Notes: generated from the letters alone by a model not told the origin. A stretch of 64,000 nt of DNA from Chelatococcus reniformis (GCF_014640075.1 NZ_BMGG01000004.1:124001-188000), one strand, 5' to 3'. Shown: positions 42,256 through 51,561, numbered from the stretch's first letter. Numbers and translations: made by a program.

Positions 42256-42849
42256 ATGCGTTGCGTCGTCAAGGCTGCGCTGCATCTGGCATGCGCAGTT
42301 GGTATTCTCCTCAGCGTCGTATCGATCGGCAACGCCGAGGAGTTCGATTTCGGTGGGCCTGGTCGCGGCGCGGTGATCTTGGGTGCGCGATCCCCACAGT
42401 TCTTTTGCGGTAGCCCGGCATTTGGCATCCAGAGCCTCACCGATCCCGCGGCGCGCTTCGACGTCGATCGAAATAGTATCCACATGAATATAAAAACACC
42501 GGTAAAGTTATATCGACTTCATAGTATAATAATACAAGAATATGGAATCGATTTACTAACACTTCCTGCTGGGAAATATGTAGTAAATCTTGTTCAGTGT
42601 CACACGGGCGCGATACATTTCAAGCTGCGTACTCCCGTCGCACATTTCAGCGTTCGTCCAGGTGAAATCGTGAACGCGGGGGTTATCGAATTCACCTTCA
42701 AGGACGCCATGCTGTCTTTCTCGACAGGGCCTATGAACGCGGCCGAGGCCGCTTACTTCTCCCGGCGCGCACCGGACCTGGCTGCTCGCGCTACCATCAA
42801 GACGATGACGCCCATTCCGCCGTTCGTCCGAAATATGAAACGGACGTAA
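42256..42849 (+). CDS. Secreted hypothetical protein with AT-rich centre
   Basis: A 197-aa protein with signal peptide (hydrophobic ACAVGILLSVVSIGNAEE). Its middle carries LPAGKYVVNLVQC and FSVRPGEIVNAGVIEF, resembling the beta-sandwich words of small periplasmic or lipoprotein carboxypeptidase-regulatory-like domains. About 42470-42600 is strikingly AT-rich with codons such as ATA, TTA and AGT unlike its neighbours, suggesting acquired DNA. GGAG lies six bases before the ATG. No specific function can be assigned. Confidence 0.6.
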   Translation: MRCVVKAALHLACAVGILLSVVSIGNAEEFDFGGPGRGAVILGARSPQFFCGSPAFGIQSLTDPAARFDVDRNSIHMNIKTPVKLYRLHSIIIQEYGIDLLTLPAGKYVVNLVQCHTGAIHFKLRTPVAHFSVRPGEIVNAGVIEFTFKDAMLSFSTGPMNAAEAAYFSRRAPDLAARATIKTMTPIPPFVRNMKRT

Positions 42850-43000
42850 CGTTGGGAGCGTCGTTGGTCTTCACCGCGCCGGCGAGCGGCGCGCCCGCAA
42901 CGCACTGCAAGACCGAGAGGCGCTCGGAGCGCTAGATGACCGTCCAGGCGGGCTCAAATTCGCCTTGCGCCCAGTGGCGGGGGGGCGTACCTGCATCGGC

Positions 43001-43046
43001 GGGACACTTCCCCCCAACGGGAAGCGCCCATCTGAAAGGATGGATC
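43001..43046 (+). promoter_or_regulatory. serC-type RNA leader element
   Basis: Immediately before serC there are two small hairpins: CTTCCC...GGGAAG (about 43008-43024) and CCATC-TGAAA-GGATGG (43028-43043). The second sequesters the AAGGA ribosome-binding site. Layout and sequence (GCCCATCTGAAAGGATGGATC then ATG) agree with the serC RNA motif described upstream of serC-serA operons in Alphaproteobacteria. It may regulate serine synthesis; the ligand or mechanism is not known to me. Confidence 0.7.
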
Positions 43047-44219
43047 ATGACGACGACGCCAAACGTGCGGCCCGAGCGGCCGCAATTTTCGTCCGGCCCC
43101 TGCGCCAAGCGTCCGGGCTGGCACCCCGAGGCCCTGCGCGATGCGCCGCTCGGCCGCTCGCACCGAGCCAAGGTCGGGAAGGCCAAGCTCAAGCTCGCCA
43201 TCGACCTCACCCGCGAGATCCTTCAGGTGCCTGCGGACTATCGCATCGGCATCGTGCCGGCGTCCGACACCGGCGCCGTCGAGATGGCTCTATGGTCGCT
43301 GCTCGGCGCCCGGCCGGTCGACATGCTGGCGTGGGAGAGCTTCGGCGAAGGCTGGGTGACCGATGTGGTCAAGCAGCTCAAGCTCGCGGATGCGCGCATC
43401 ATCAAGGCGCCGTACGGCGAGTTGCCGGACCTGTCGCAGGTCGATACCCGCGGCCGTGACGTGGTGTTCACCTGGAATGGCACGACCTCGGGCGTCCGCG
43501 TTCCCGACGCCGACTGGATCGCCGCCGATCGCGAGGGCCTCACGATCTGCGACGCGACTTCGGCGGCCTTCGCCCAGCGTCTCGACTTCGCCAAGCTCGA
43601 TGTGGTCACCTTCTCCTGGCAGAAGGTCCTGGGCGGGGAGGGCGGCCACGGCGTGCTCATCCTGTCGCCGCGCGCAGTGGCGCGATTGCAGAGCTACGCC
43701 CCGCCGTGGCCGCTGCCGAAGATCTTCCGCATGACTTCGGGCGGCAAGCTGATCGAGGGGCTGTTCGAGGGCGAGACCATCAACACGCCCTCGATGCTCT
43801 GCGTCGAAGATTACATCGACGGCCTGACATGGGCCCAGTCGGTCGGCGGCCTGGAAGGGCTGATCGCCCGGGCGAATGCCAACGCGGCCGCGCTGTTCGA
43901 CTGGACGGCGCGCAGCAGCTGGATCGGCAACCTCGCCAAGGTCCCGCAGACCCGCTCCAACACCAGCGTCTGCCTGTCCATCGTCGACCCGGAGGTCGTC
44001 TCGCGCGGTTCCGAGGCGGTGGCGACGGTGGCCAAGGCGATCGTTTCGCGGCTTGAGGCCGAGGGTGTCGCCTACGACATCGGCGCCTATCGCGATGCGC
44101 CGCCCGGCCTGCGCATCTGGTGCGGCGCCACCATCGAGACGGCCGACGTCAAGGCCCTGACGCACTGGCTCGATTTCGCCTTTGCCGAGGCCAAGGCGAA
44201 GCTCGCCAAGGCGGCCTGA
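43047..44219 (+). CDS. serC: Phosphoserine aminotransferase
   Basis: A 390-aa PLP enzyme that makes 3-phosphoserine from 3-phosphohydroxypyruvate and glutamate. It begins with the conserved [12 protein letters not shown], and the PLP Lys is in [13 protein letters not shown] (about residue 192). It belongs to the alpha/methanogen-type SerC. AAGGA precedes ATG 43047 by six bases. serA follows 147 bp downstream in the same direction, giving two consecutive steps of the serine pathway. Confidence 0.95.
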   Translation: MTTTPNVRPERPQFSSGPCAKRPGWHPEALRDAPLGRSHRAKVGKAKLKLAIDLTREILQVPADYRIGIVPASDTGAVEMALWSLLGARPVDMLAWESFGEGWVTDVVKQLKLADARIIKAPYGELPDLSQVDTRGRDVVFTWNGTTSGVRVPDADWIAADREGLTICDATSAAFAQRLDFAKLDVVTFSWQKVLGGEGGHGVLILSPRAVARLQSYAPPWPLPKIFRMTSGGKLIEGLFEGETINTPSMLCVEDYIDGLTWAQSVGGLEGLIARANANAAALFDWTARSSWIGNLAKVPQTRSNTSVCLSIVDPEVVSRGSEAVATVAKAIVSRLEAEGVAYDIGAYRDAPPGLRIWCGATIETADVKALTHWLDFAFAEAKAKLAKAA

Positions 44220-44366
44220 CGAGGCCGTCGAGGCCGCCCACTTCGGGCCGGCCCAGCAAGCGAAGCCGCGTCCGTGCGGGCGCGGCACTCCCCCATTCAT
44301 CGCCGGCACGGCCTGCGCCTCGAGACGGCCGCCGGCGCCGTGCCCCCGCCCGACGACAGGTGATTC

Positions 44367-45962
44367 ATGTCTGCCGCACCCAAAGTCCTGATTTCGGATG
44401 CCCTCTCCCCCGCCGCGGTGCAGATCTTCAAGGACCGGGGCATCGACGTCGACTTCCGCCCCGAGCTCGGCAAGGACAAGGACAAGCTCGCCGAGATCAT
44501 CGGCGACTATGACGGCCTCGCCATCCGCTCGGCCACCAAGGTGACGCCGGCCATCCTGGCGCGCGCCGAGCGCCTGCGCGTGATCGGCCGGGCCGGTATC
44601 GGCGTCGACAATGTCGACATCCCGGTGGCCACGGCCCGCGGCGTCATCGTCATGAACACGCCGTTCGGCAACTCCATCACCACCGCCGAGCACGCCATCG
44701 CCCTGATGTTCGCGCTCGCCCGCGAGATCCCCGCCGCCGACGCCTCCACCCAGGCCGGCAAGTGGGAGAAGAACCGCTTCATGGGCGTCGAGATCACCGG
44801 CAAGACGCTCGGCATCATCGGCTGCGGCAACATCGGCTCCATCGTCGCCGAACGCGGTGTCGGCCTGCGCATGAAGGTCATCGCCTACGACCCGTTCCTG
44901 TCGCCGGAGCGGGCGCTGGACCTCGGCGTGGAGAAGGTGGAGCTCGACGAGCTGCTGCCGCGGGCCGATTTCATCACGCTGCACACGCCGCTCACCGACA
45001 AGACGCGCAACGTCCTGTCGGAGGCCAATCTGGCGAAGACGAAGGCGGGCGTACGCATCATCAACTGCGCGCGCGGCGGCCTGGTCGACGAGGCCGCCCT
45101 GCGCCGGGCGCTCGACGGCGGCCACGTGGCCGGGGCCGCCTTCGACGTGTTCGTCGAGGAGCCGGCGAACGCAAACCCCCTGTTCGGCCATCCCAACGTG
45201 GTCTGCACCCCGCACCTGGGGGCGGCGACGAGCGAAGCGCAGGAGAACGTCGCGCTCCAGGTGGCCGAGCAGATGTCGGAATACCTGCTGCGCGGCGCCA
45301 TCCAGAACGCGGTGAACTTCCCCTCCATCACGGCGGAAGAGGCGCCCAAGCTCAAGCCGTTCATCGCGCTGGCGGAGAAGCTCGGCTCGTTCGCCGGGCA
45401 ACTCACCGAAACGGGCATCACCAGCATCGCGATCACCTACGAGGGCACCGTCGCGGGCCTCAAGACCAAGGCGCTGACGGCGTCCGCCATTGCCGGCGTG
45501 CTGCGGCCGATGCTGGCGGACGTGAACGTCGTCTCGGCGCCCGCGGTCGCCAAGGAGCGCGGCATCGTGGTGGAGGAGACCATCCGCGAGGCGGAGGGCG
45601 ACTATGATGCGCTGATGACGCTCTCGGTCACCACCGAACGCCAGACGCGAGCCATCTCGGGCACGGTGTTCGCCGGTGGCAAGCCGCGCATCCTGTCGAT
45701 CAAGGACATCAACGTCGATGCCGAGTTCGCACCCTCGATGATCTACGTGACCAACGAGGACAGGCCGGGCTTCATCGGCCGCTTCGCCAGCGCCCTGGGC
45801 GAGGCGGGTGTCAACATCGCCACCTTCGCGCTCGGGCGCGACGCTCCCGGCGGCTCGGCCATCGCCCTCGTCGAGGTCGACGGCCCCGTGCCGCCCCAGG
45901 TGCTCGAGGCGGTCAAGGCCCTGCCGGGCGTCAAGCAGGTCAAGGCGCTGAGCTTCACCTGA
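44367..45962 (+). CDS. serA: D-3-phosphoglycerate dehydrogenase with ACT domain
   Basis: A 531-aa first enzyme of serine synthesis. The N-terminal half contains GRAGIGVDNVDI, the NAD site LGIIGCGNIGSIVAERG and the catalytic HLGAATSEAQ. An intervening allosteric substrate-binding domain follows (about 320-450), then a C-terminal ACT domain (about 455-531, YVTNEDRPGFIGRFAS) for feedback by serine. It is the long type of PGDH and shares an operon with serC. Confidence 0.97.
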   Translation: MSAAPKVLISDALSPAAVQIFKDRGIDVDFRPELGKDKDKLAEIIGDYDGLAIRSATKVTPAILARAERLRVIGRAGIGVDNVDIPVATARGVIVMNTPFGNSITTAEHAIALMFALAREIPAADASTQAGKWEKNRFMGVEITGKTLGIIGCGNIGSIVAERGVGLRMKVIAYDPFLSPERALDLGVEKVELDELLPRADFITLHTPLTDKTRNVLSEANLAKTKAGVRIINCARGGLVDEAALRRALDGGHVAGAAFDVFVEEPANANPLFGHPNVVCTPHLGAATSEAQENVALQVAEQMSEYLLRGAIQNAVNFPSITAEEAPKLKPFIALAEKLGSFAGQLTETGITSIAITYEGTVAGLKTKALTASAIAGVLRPMLADVNVVSAPAVAKERGIVVEETIREAEGDYDALMTLSVTTERQTRAISGTVFAGGKPRILSIKDINVDAEFAPSMIYVTNEDRPGFIGRFASALGEAGVNIATFALGRDAPGGSAIALVEVDGPVPPQVLEAVKALPGVKQVKALSFT

Positions 45963-46398
45963 CCGGAAAGCGCTTCGCGGCTCGAGCGCGTTGCCGGATC
46001 GGCGCGCGGCGCCTCGCAGGGCCTCGCGAGCGGGTGTAGTCGGCGATCGCGCGCCGCTGCCGGTTCGAGAGGTGTGAGCGTTCCTTCGGGTGCTGTCGCG
46101 CCGTGTCTCCGTCGGCAGTGCCGGCGGGCTCGCTTGTGCCGGTGATCGGTCTCTCAACACTTCAGATTGAGAGCCTTCTGAGCATTTCTCTGGGATTGGG
46201 CAGCCACTTCCGATGGCAACTCATTTGGCCAAGAACTATTCCAATTCTAATATTGGTCGACTCAACGAAGAAAAAGTCGTCATTTTATTTATTCCAAATC
46301 CATCGACTAATCGTCATAAAATTGTGCGGTGACAATCGAATATTTGCGATCTATGCAGACTTACTGCTTCTGCTGAGGAAGCGTGGAGGACTGCGAGA
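45963..46398. other. AT-rich upstream region of the iron-uptake locus
   Basis: A 436-bp spacer after serA. From about 46150 to 46380 base composition drops sharply in GC. It contains AGAACTATTCCAATTCT, a loose match to rhizobial Irr/iron-control boxes, and TGACAA...CTATGC (about 46332-46358) that could serve as promoter. No credible gene is present; the frame to 46402 is a chance one. Confidence 0.4.
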
Positions 46399-46920
46399 AT
46401 GATTGCACTAATTCGCGTCACGGTGATCGGGGTCGCCCTCCTCACGGCTTCCGCCGCAACGGCCGCCGAGTTCTACATGGGCGAGCCGGTGGTCAAGGAG
46501 GGCATGCAGTTCTCGCCGGCCTATCTGACCGGCATCGAGATGGACAGGCATCCGCCGGGCATGGACATGAGCCCGGACGCCATTCACATCGAGATCGACA
46601 TCCACGCGACCAAGGACGAGACTCACGGCTTTCCCGAGGACGCCTGGATTCCCTACCTCACCGTCAACCTGACGGTCGAGAAGGAGGGCGGGAGCTACAA
46701 GGAGACCAAGCAGCTCGCGGCCATGGAGGCCAAGGACGGGCCGCACTATGCCAACAACTTCAAGATGGACGGTCCCGGCACCTACAAGGCCACCTACGCC
46801 ATCGACCCGCCGTCGAAGGCCGGATTCATCCGCCACGTCGACAAAGCGACCGGCGTTCCCGCCTGGTGGCAGCCGATCACCCTGAGCTGGACCTTCCAGT
46901 ATCCCAGCACGGGCAAGTAG
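46399..46920 (+). CDS. P19/FtrA-type periplasmic high-affinity Fe2+ transport protein
   Basis: A 173-aa exported protein (signal ends ASAATAAE near residue 23). Conserved P19 features are the Met/His cluster MDRHPPGMDM, the IHIEIDIHAT strand, DETHGF and the closing WWQPITLSWTF. P19 proteins bind copper and iron in the periplasm and feed iron to an FTR1 permease. It opens a five-gene iron cluster; GGAGG precedes its ATG. Confidence 0.9.
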   Translation: MIALIRVTVIGVALLTASAATAAEFYMGEPVVKEGMQFSPAYLTGIEMDRHPPGMDMSPDAIHIEIDIHATKDETHGFPEDAWIPYLTVNLTVEKEGGSYKETKQLAAMEAKDGPHYANNFKMDGPGTYKATYAIDPPSKAGFIRHVDKATGVPAWWQPITLSWTFQYPSTGK

Positions 46921-46996
46921 CGGATACGACGAAGCCCGCGTCGACGGGCGGGGGCCATTCCTCACCGCGTCTCGCAATTTTACGGGAGCACTGGGC

Positions 46997-47395
46997 ATGA
47001 CCTCGGCATTTCGCCGCCTGATCGCGGCTTCGATGCTCGCCGGCTTCGGCGCATGGAGCGCCGCGGCGCAGACTGCGCCGACCGGTGCAGCCCCGGCCGC
47101 TGTGGCGCCCGCCTACACGCCGACGAATGCAGCGGGCCAGATCGAGGTCGTGCTCAAGGATCACGTTTTCACGCCCTCGCAGATCCGCGTGCCCGCGGGC
47201 AAGCGGACGCAGTTGCTGATCAAGAATCAGGATCCCACGGCCGACGAGTTCGATTCCTCCGCTCTCAAGGTCGAGAAGGTCGTCGGCGGCAATTCGGAAG
47301 GTGTGGTCCGCCTGCGAGAGCTCGACCCAGGCACTTATCCGTTCATGGGCGAATTCAATCCGACTACCGCGCAGGGCGTGGTCATCGCCGAATAG
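46997..47395 (+). CDS. Cupredoxin-domain protein (FtrB-like)
   Basis: A 132-aa exported protein: signal peptide (ends SAAAQ near residue 25), Ala/Pro-rich linker, and a cupredoxin-like domain with IEVVLKDHVFTPSQIRVPAGK and PGTYPFMGEFNP. In the Bordetella/Brucella FtrABCD system the matching FtrB protein is thought to oxidise Fe2+ for FTR1. The C-terminal copper-site Cys is absent, so electron-transfer capacity is uncertain. It lies 9 bp before the permease gene. Confidence 0.85.
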   Translation: MTSAFRRLIAASMLAGFGAWSAAAQTAPTGAAPAAVAPAYTPTNAAGQIEVVLKDHVFTPSQIRVPAGKRTQLLIKNQDPTADEFDSSALKVEKVVGGNSEGVVRLRELDPGTYPFMGEFNPTTAQGVVIAE

Positions 47396-47404
47396 GAAGG
47401 TTTC

Positions 47405-48247
47405 ATGTTCGGCGCTCTGATCATCGTCTTCCGAGAGGTCCTCGAAGCGGGCCTCGTCGTCGGCGTCGTGCTGGCGGCCACCAGGGGGCTCGCCGGCAGC
47501 CGCCTCTACGTCGCGCTCGGCATTTTCGGCGGTGTCGTCGGTGCGGCCGTCATCGCGGGCTTCGCCGACATCCTGTCCAGCCTGTTCGACGGCACCGGTC
47601 AGGAGCTGCTGAACGCCGTGATCCTTCTGGTGGCGGTCGTGATGCTGACCTGGACGGTGAGCTGGATGTCGGCACACGCGCGCGAGCTGACGTCGCAACT
47701 CAAGGCGGTCGGGCTCGACGTCAAGAAAGGCCGCAAGCCCCTGACCGCGCTTGCCATCGTGGTCGGCGCCGCGGTGCTCCGCGAGGGCTTCGAGGTCGTG
47801 CTGTTCCTCTATGGCATCCTGGTGGGCGGCGGTGCCAGCGCCGCGTCGGTCGCGCTGGGGGGCATGCTCGGCGTCGTGGCCGGTGCCGCCGTCGCCTATG
47901 CCCTCTATCGCGGACTGGCGGCGATCCCGGTCAAGCGCCTGTTCCAGGTGACGACGGTGATGATCGCGCTCCTCGCTGCCGGGCTTGCCGCTCAGGCCGT
48001 CGGCATCCTCCAGTCGGCGGGGTACCTGAATGTGTTGGCCTATCCCCTGTGGAACACCTCGGCCGTCCTGCCCCAGGACAGCATCGTCGGTCGCGTCCTT
48101 GCGACACTGATCGGCTACACCGACCAGCCGAGCGGCCTGCAGCTCATCGCTTACCTCGCCACCCTCGCGGCGGTGTTCACGCTATCGCGCCGGGCCGCGG
48201 CCTCCACGGCACCTCGGCCGGCGTCGTCCACGTCGGGCAGCCGCTAG
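47405..48247 (+). CDS. FTR1-family iron permease
   Basis: A 280-aa inner-membrane permease with seven hydrophobic helices. Both FTR1 iron-binding motifs are visible: REVLE at about residues 10-14 and REGFE at about 125-129. It should import Fe3+ delivered by the P19 and cupredoxin proteins. It is the third gene of the cluster and is followed 13 bp later by the broken ferric reductase gene. The last 15 residues are Ser/Ala-rich. Confidence 0.93.
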   Translation: MFGALIIVFREVLEAGLVVGVVLAATRGLAGSRLYVALGIFGGVVGAAVIAGFADILSSLFDGTGQELLNAVILLVAVVMLTWTVSWMSAHARELTSQLKAVGLDVKKGRKPLTALAIVVGAAVLREGFEVVLFLYGILVGGGASAASVALGGMLGVVAGAAVAYALYRGLAAIPVKRLFQVTTVMIALLAAGLAAQAVGILQSAGYLNVLAYPLWNTSAVLPQDSIVGRVLATLIGYTDQPSGLQLIAYLATLAAVFTLSRRAAASTAPRPASSTSGSR

Positions 48248-48260
48248 CGCTCCGGGGATC

Positions 48261-48877
48261 ATGGCGCCGGCACAGCTCTTCGAAGACGGCCGGCCCCGCG
48301 CCCGCTGGACCGACGTCAATGCCCGTTTCGCCCGGCTATCGGCCCGCAAGCCTGGCTGGCAGCTCGTCATCCTGGCGCTGGCGATCACCACGGCGCTCTG
48401 GGTCGGCAGCAAGGTCGACAACCGGGCCTGGGACGACCTGTGGCCATGGCGCGGGCCTGCCCAGCTCACCATTCTGTGGTCGCTCACGCTGATGGCCGTC
48501 GCACTGGTGACAGGATCCCGCAGCCAGTTGATCGAGCCGCTGTTCGGTGGCCTCGACCGTGCGGTGCGGGTGCATCGCATCGTCGGCCCGGCCGCGGTCG
48601 GTCTGCTGGTGACTCACGTGCTGCTGCTCATTCCGCTCTGGGTCGAGCGGGGCGGCGCGCTGCCGCTGCTCGTCATCCCGTTCGTCTCGCCGCAAACTGC
48701 CAGTTTCGACGTCTTCATCCTCGTCAGCTGGGGCTTCGTGCTGCTCGCGGTACTCGCCTACGTTCGTTGGCGCTGTTGTGCGGTCCCCCCAACTTCGTCG
48801 CCGAGCTGACCCTGCAATTCCGTGCCTGCGGGGCACGGGCAAGCCGCATCATCGCGGAGGGCTTTGCGTTTCGATGA
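48261..48877 (+). pseudogene. Ferric reductase-like gene with internal deletion
   Basis: The first 171 codons encode the start of a ferric-reductase-like membrane domain (helices at about residues 34-52, 68-88, 105-128 and 148-166, with haem-type His in VHRIVG and LLVTHVLLL). Reading then stops being like the family. In another frame, from about 48767, the DNA encodes LLCGPPNFVAELTLQFRACG and IIAEGFAFR, which is the C-terminal end of a flavin/NAD-dependent reductase domain. About 240 codons of FAD/NAD domain are missing and the join is out of frame. The intact frame ends at 48809 and would give only a truncated membrane stub. Confidence 0.8.
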
Positions 48878-48937
48878 GGCGCTTGCCTCGACCGCAGCGT
48901 TCAACCGGGCCCGCGGGCCCAGCGAGGGGAGCACAAC

Positions 48938-49444
48938 ATGGTGAGCGACAATCTGGCCGATGCGCTGGGTGATCTGTTGAACGGCGAACTGGAAGCCCAT
49001 CACGCCTATCTGCAAGCCGCCGGGTGGGCTGCCGACCGCAATCTCGATGGCTGCAAGGCCTTCCTGCTCGCGCATGCGGCCGAAGAGCTCGGCCATATGC
49101 ACAAGATCTTCGCCTACATGGTCGATCTAGGCGTGCCGATCCGGCTCAAGACGCTTCCGGCGCCAGTCGTCCGCGCCAACGACGTGGTCGGCCTCTTCAC
49201 GGAGATCCGCGACCGGGAGCGCGCCGTTACCCAGTCCATCGGCGCCGTCGTCGATCTCGCCGCCCGCGAGAGGCACCACGGCACCTTCCAGTTCCTGCAA
49301 TGGTTCGTGGCCGAGCAACATGAGGAAGACAGCCTCTGCAAGAGCCTGCTCGACAAGATCGCGCTCATCGGCGACGGCCCGAACGCGCTCTACCTGATCG
49401 ACAAGGAGATCGGCCACATGGCCCACCGCGATCAGGCGACGTAA
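48938..49444 (+). CDS. Non-haem ferritin-like protein
   Basis: A 168-aa four-helix ferritin. Ferroxidase-type residues appear in NGELEAHHAYLQAAGW (Glu near 17), HAAEELGHMHKI (Glu-x-x-His near 50) and FVAEQHEEDSL. It should store iron taken up by the neighbouring P19-FTR1 system. GGGGAG stands six bases before the ATG. Its 3' end overlaps the convergent DUF4337-like gene by 13 bp. Confidence 0.88.
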   Translation: MVSDNLADALGDLLNGELEAHHAYLQAAGWAADRNLDGCKAFLLAHAAEELGHMHKIFAYMVDLGVPIRLKTLPAPVVRANDVVGLFTEIRDRERAVTQSIGAVVDLAARERHHGTFQFLQWFVAEQHEEDSLCKSLLDKIALIGDGPNALYLIDKEIGHMAHRDQAT

Positions 49445-50016
49445 GCGAGGCTGGCGGTCAGCGTCCCGGCGACGCCCAGCGCGACCGCCACATACCAGGG
49501 CCAGCGCTGGCCGCGCGCGACGATCGAGATCGCCGCGACCGCGATGGCGATCTGCACCAGCGTGACCGCCGCGGTCAGGATCTGGTGGCGCCCGCTGCGC
49601 AGCCGGGCGTCAGTCAGCCTTTCCAGGGAAAGCCGCTCCTCCTCGCGGGCGATCGTTGCCAGCCCGCCGGCGTCGCGATCCCGGAATCGTTCCGGCGGCG
49701 TCCCGTCCCCGGCCGCGGCTTGCCCGGGGGGCGGCGGTGCCGTGGGCGGCGCGGGCTTGAGCAGCATGGCGCGGATGTTCTTGGCCTCGAACGCGTTCCA
49801 GGCGTCCGTGGCGCGGCCCTGGTGCAGCGCCGCGTCGCCGCTGGCCCGCGCCGCGGCGGACGTCTCGAGCGATTCCAGGCCGCCCAGGATCACGCCGACG
49901 ACGGCCAGAACGGCGATGGTGACCGAGACCCGGCGGATGAACGGGGCGGCGGCGCCGGCGTCCTCCATGCCGCGTTCGTCGCGCTCCTCGCTCGTCGTCT
50001 TCGCCAGCTCGGCCAT
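49432..50016 (-). CDS. DUF4337-like membrane protein
   Basis: A 194-aa protein with one hydrophobic segment near residues 28-48 (VSVTIAVLAVVGVILGGLE) and two more at the C-terminus (about 147-165 and 172-190). Between them lies a polar, partly helical region with a Pro-rich patch. The arrangement fits DUF4337 membrane proteins, whose function is unknown. ATG 50016 has GGGAG six bases upstream. It converges on the ferritin gene. Confidence 0.7.
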   Translation of the reverse strand: MAELAKTTSEERDERGMEDAGAAAPFIRRVSVTIAVLAVVGVILGGLESLETSAAARASGDAALHQGRATDAWNAFEAKNIRAMLLKPAPPTAPPPPGQAAAGDGTPPERFRDRDAGGLATIAREEERLSLERLTDARLRSGRHQILTAAVTLVQIAIAVAAISIVARGQRWPWYVAVALGVAGTLTASLAYVA

Positions 50017-50055
50017 GGACAACTCCCGGAGTGGTTCAGCTCAAGGCGGGCCGCT

Positions 50056-50952
50056 TCAAGACAGCTGCTTCACGTGGCGATGCAGGTCGGCCTGTTCTTC
50101 ATCGGTGAAGGCGACGGTGCGCCGCGTTTCATGGTCGAGAACCGCAGCGACCGCCGCCGCGTCGGCGATGCGGGCGCCGGTGCGGGCATCGAACAGCAGG
50201 TGTGCGAAGCGCAACGTTCTGCCCATGATGCCGACCAGGGCGCTGCGGCCGACCAGCAGCGTGTCGGCGGGCGGCAGCGCGCCATAGCGGACGCACGTCT
50301 CGAGCACGACGCTGCCGCGGCCGCGCGCGAGCATGCGCGCGTGGTCGTGGCCCAGGCTGTCCCACAGGTTGCCGACCCCGTCGGAGAAGCGGCCCATGAC
50401 CCATTCGATCGCCATGCGGCCGGAGGCGTCGCAATGGCCCGGCGCCACCCGCCCGCGGAAGATCTCGACCAGGTCGAGCGCTTCGGCGCGAGCGAGGTCG
50501 ATCTCCGGCGAACGATCGTCGAGGGTGATACTGCGGGGTCCTTCGCCCTCGGGCAGCACGCCGACCAGCCGCTCCAGCCGCTCGCGTTGGGCGCCGCTCC
50601 AGGCAACGGGGTCCCCCGTCGTCTCGTCGACGTGGCGATCGACGGAGAGGAAGCTCGCCGCCACTTCGCCCGCGCAGCTCAGGGCGTGGTGAACGACCGC
50701 GCTATCCTCGCGTAACTCGACGAGGCGCGAGCGCATCGACGCCATGTCGCCGGCCCTTAGCTCGCGGCGGAAACGCACGTGGTGGCGCGACGGCCGCAAG
50801 GTCCTGCCGTCCTCGATGCCGAGGCCGTGGACGACGAAGCCCTGCGCCTCCGCCAGGCGCGCCAGATAGAAGCGGACGTTGAGGTGGTCGTTCTCGTCGC
50901 ACTCCCAGGCGTTCACGCCGCTGCGACCGCTGTCGAACTGGTGATCGGCCAT
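50056..50952 (-). CDS. Acyl-CoA thioesterase-like double-hotdog protein
   Basis: A 298-aa protein with two hotdog halves. The first starts NAWECDENDHLNVRFYLARLAEAQG, with an Asp/His pair typical of 4-hydroxybenzoyl-CoA-type thioesterases. The second contains GHCDASGRMAIEWVMGRFSDG. Such proteins hydrolyse acyl-CoAs; the acyl group here is not known. The ATG at 50952 follows AGGAAG-type ribosome-binding sequence; the frame is open to 51114. Confidence 0.82.
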   Translation of the reverse strand: MADHQFDSGRSGVNAWECDENDHLNVRFYLARLAEAQGFVVHGLGIEDGRTLRPSRHHVRFRRELRAGDMASMRSRLVELREDSAVVHHALSCAGEVAASFLSVDRHVDETTGDPVAWSGAQRERLERLVGVLPEGEGPRSITLDDRSPEIDLARAEALDLVEIFRGRVAPGHCDASGRMAIEWVMGRFSDGVGNLWDSLGHDHARMLARGRGSVVLETCVRYGALPPADTLLVGRSALVGIMGRTLRFAHLLFDARTGARIADAAAVAAVLDHETRRTVAFTDEEQADLHRHVKQLS

Positions 50953-51135
50953 CGTCCCCGCTTCCTTGCGTTGTCCCTGGCTGTCTAGACCATGTTGGGC
51001 AAAAGTAAGAACCCGTCGGAAGGCGAGGCTGTCGACGCATCGCGGCGCAGCCCGTGACGGTCCACTGCCGGCGATGTCGCCGCCGTGACGCCTCGCCATG
51101 CCGTGGCCGGGCATCCCGGCCCAAGGAGTTCAGGC

Positions 51136-51498
51136 ATGCCGCGTCACCTGCGATCGATCATCCTCGCCATGACCGGCGCCGGCGCGCTGCTGGCGGCAGA
51201 GCATCCGGCCGCCGCGGCCAGCTTCGACTGCAACAATGCGGCCTCGCCCAACGAAATCGCCATTTGCGGCAACCGCCAGCTGTCCGAGCTCGATACGGAG
51301 ATGGCGGCCCTGTTCTATGCCTATCGCACCATGCCGCACCTGATGGGCGTGCGCGGCATGATCCAGGACGAGGCGCGCCAGTTTCTCTATGATCGCGAGG
51401 CCTGCGGCACGGGCGTGGTCTGCCTGGTCAACGTCTACCGCCAGCGCATCCGGCAGCTGAAGCGCGCCATCGCCAATTCGTCGCGAGGCGGCTACTGA
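51136..51498 (+). CDS. Exported LprI/DUF1311-like small protein
   Basis: A 120-aa protein with signal peptide (ends PAAAA near residue 27). The mature part begins SFDCNNAASPNEIAICGN, the typical opening of the lysozyme-inhibitor LprI/DUF1311 family with paired Cys, then LSELDTEMAALFYAYR and a further Cys pair. A role against host lysozyme is established for some relatives only. AAGGAG lies seven bases before the ATG. Confidence 0.8.
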   Translation: MPRHLRSIILAMTGAGALLAAEHPAAAASFDCNNAASPNEIAICGNRQLSELDTEMAALFYAYRTMPHLMGVRGMIQDEARQFLYDREACGTGVVCLVNVYRQRIRQLKRAIANSSRGGY

Positions 51499-51561
51499 TG
51501 GCGCATGTCGGGCCGGGGGGATCGGACCGCTGCCGGCCGCGACCATCCCATGGAGAGTGAG

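Noticed and set aside
46103-46402. Small hydrophobic reading frame before the P19 gene
   Set aside because: It runs through AT-rich regulatory DNA, lacks a ribosome-binding site and overlaps the P19 start region in another frame.
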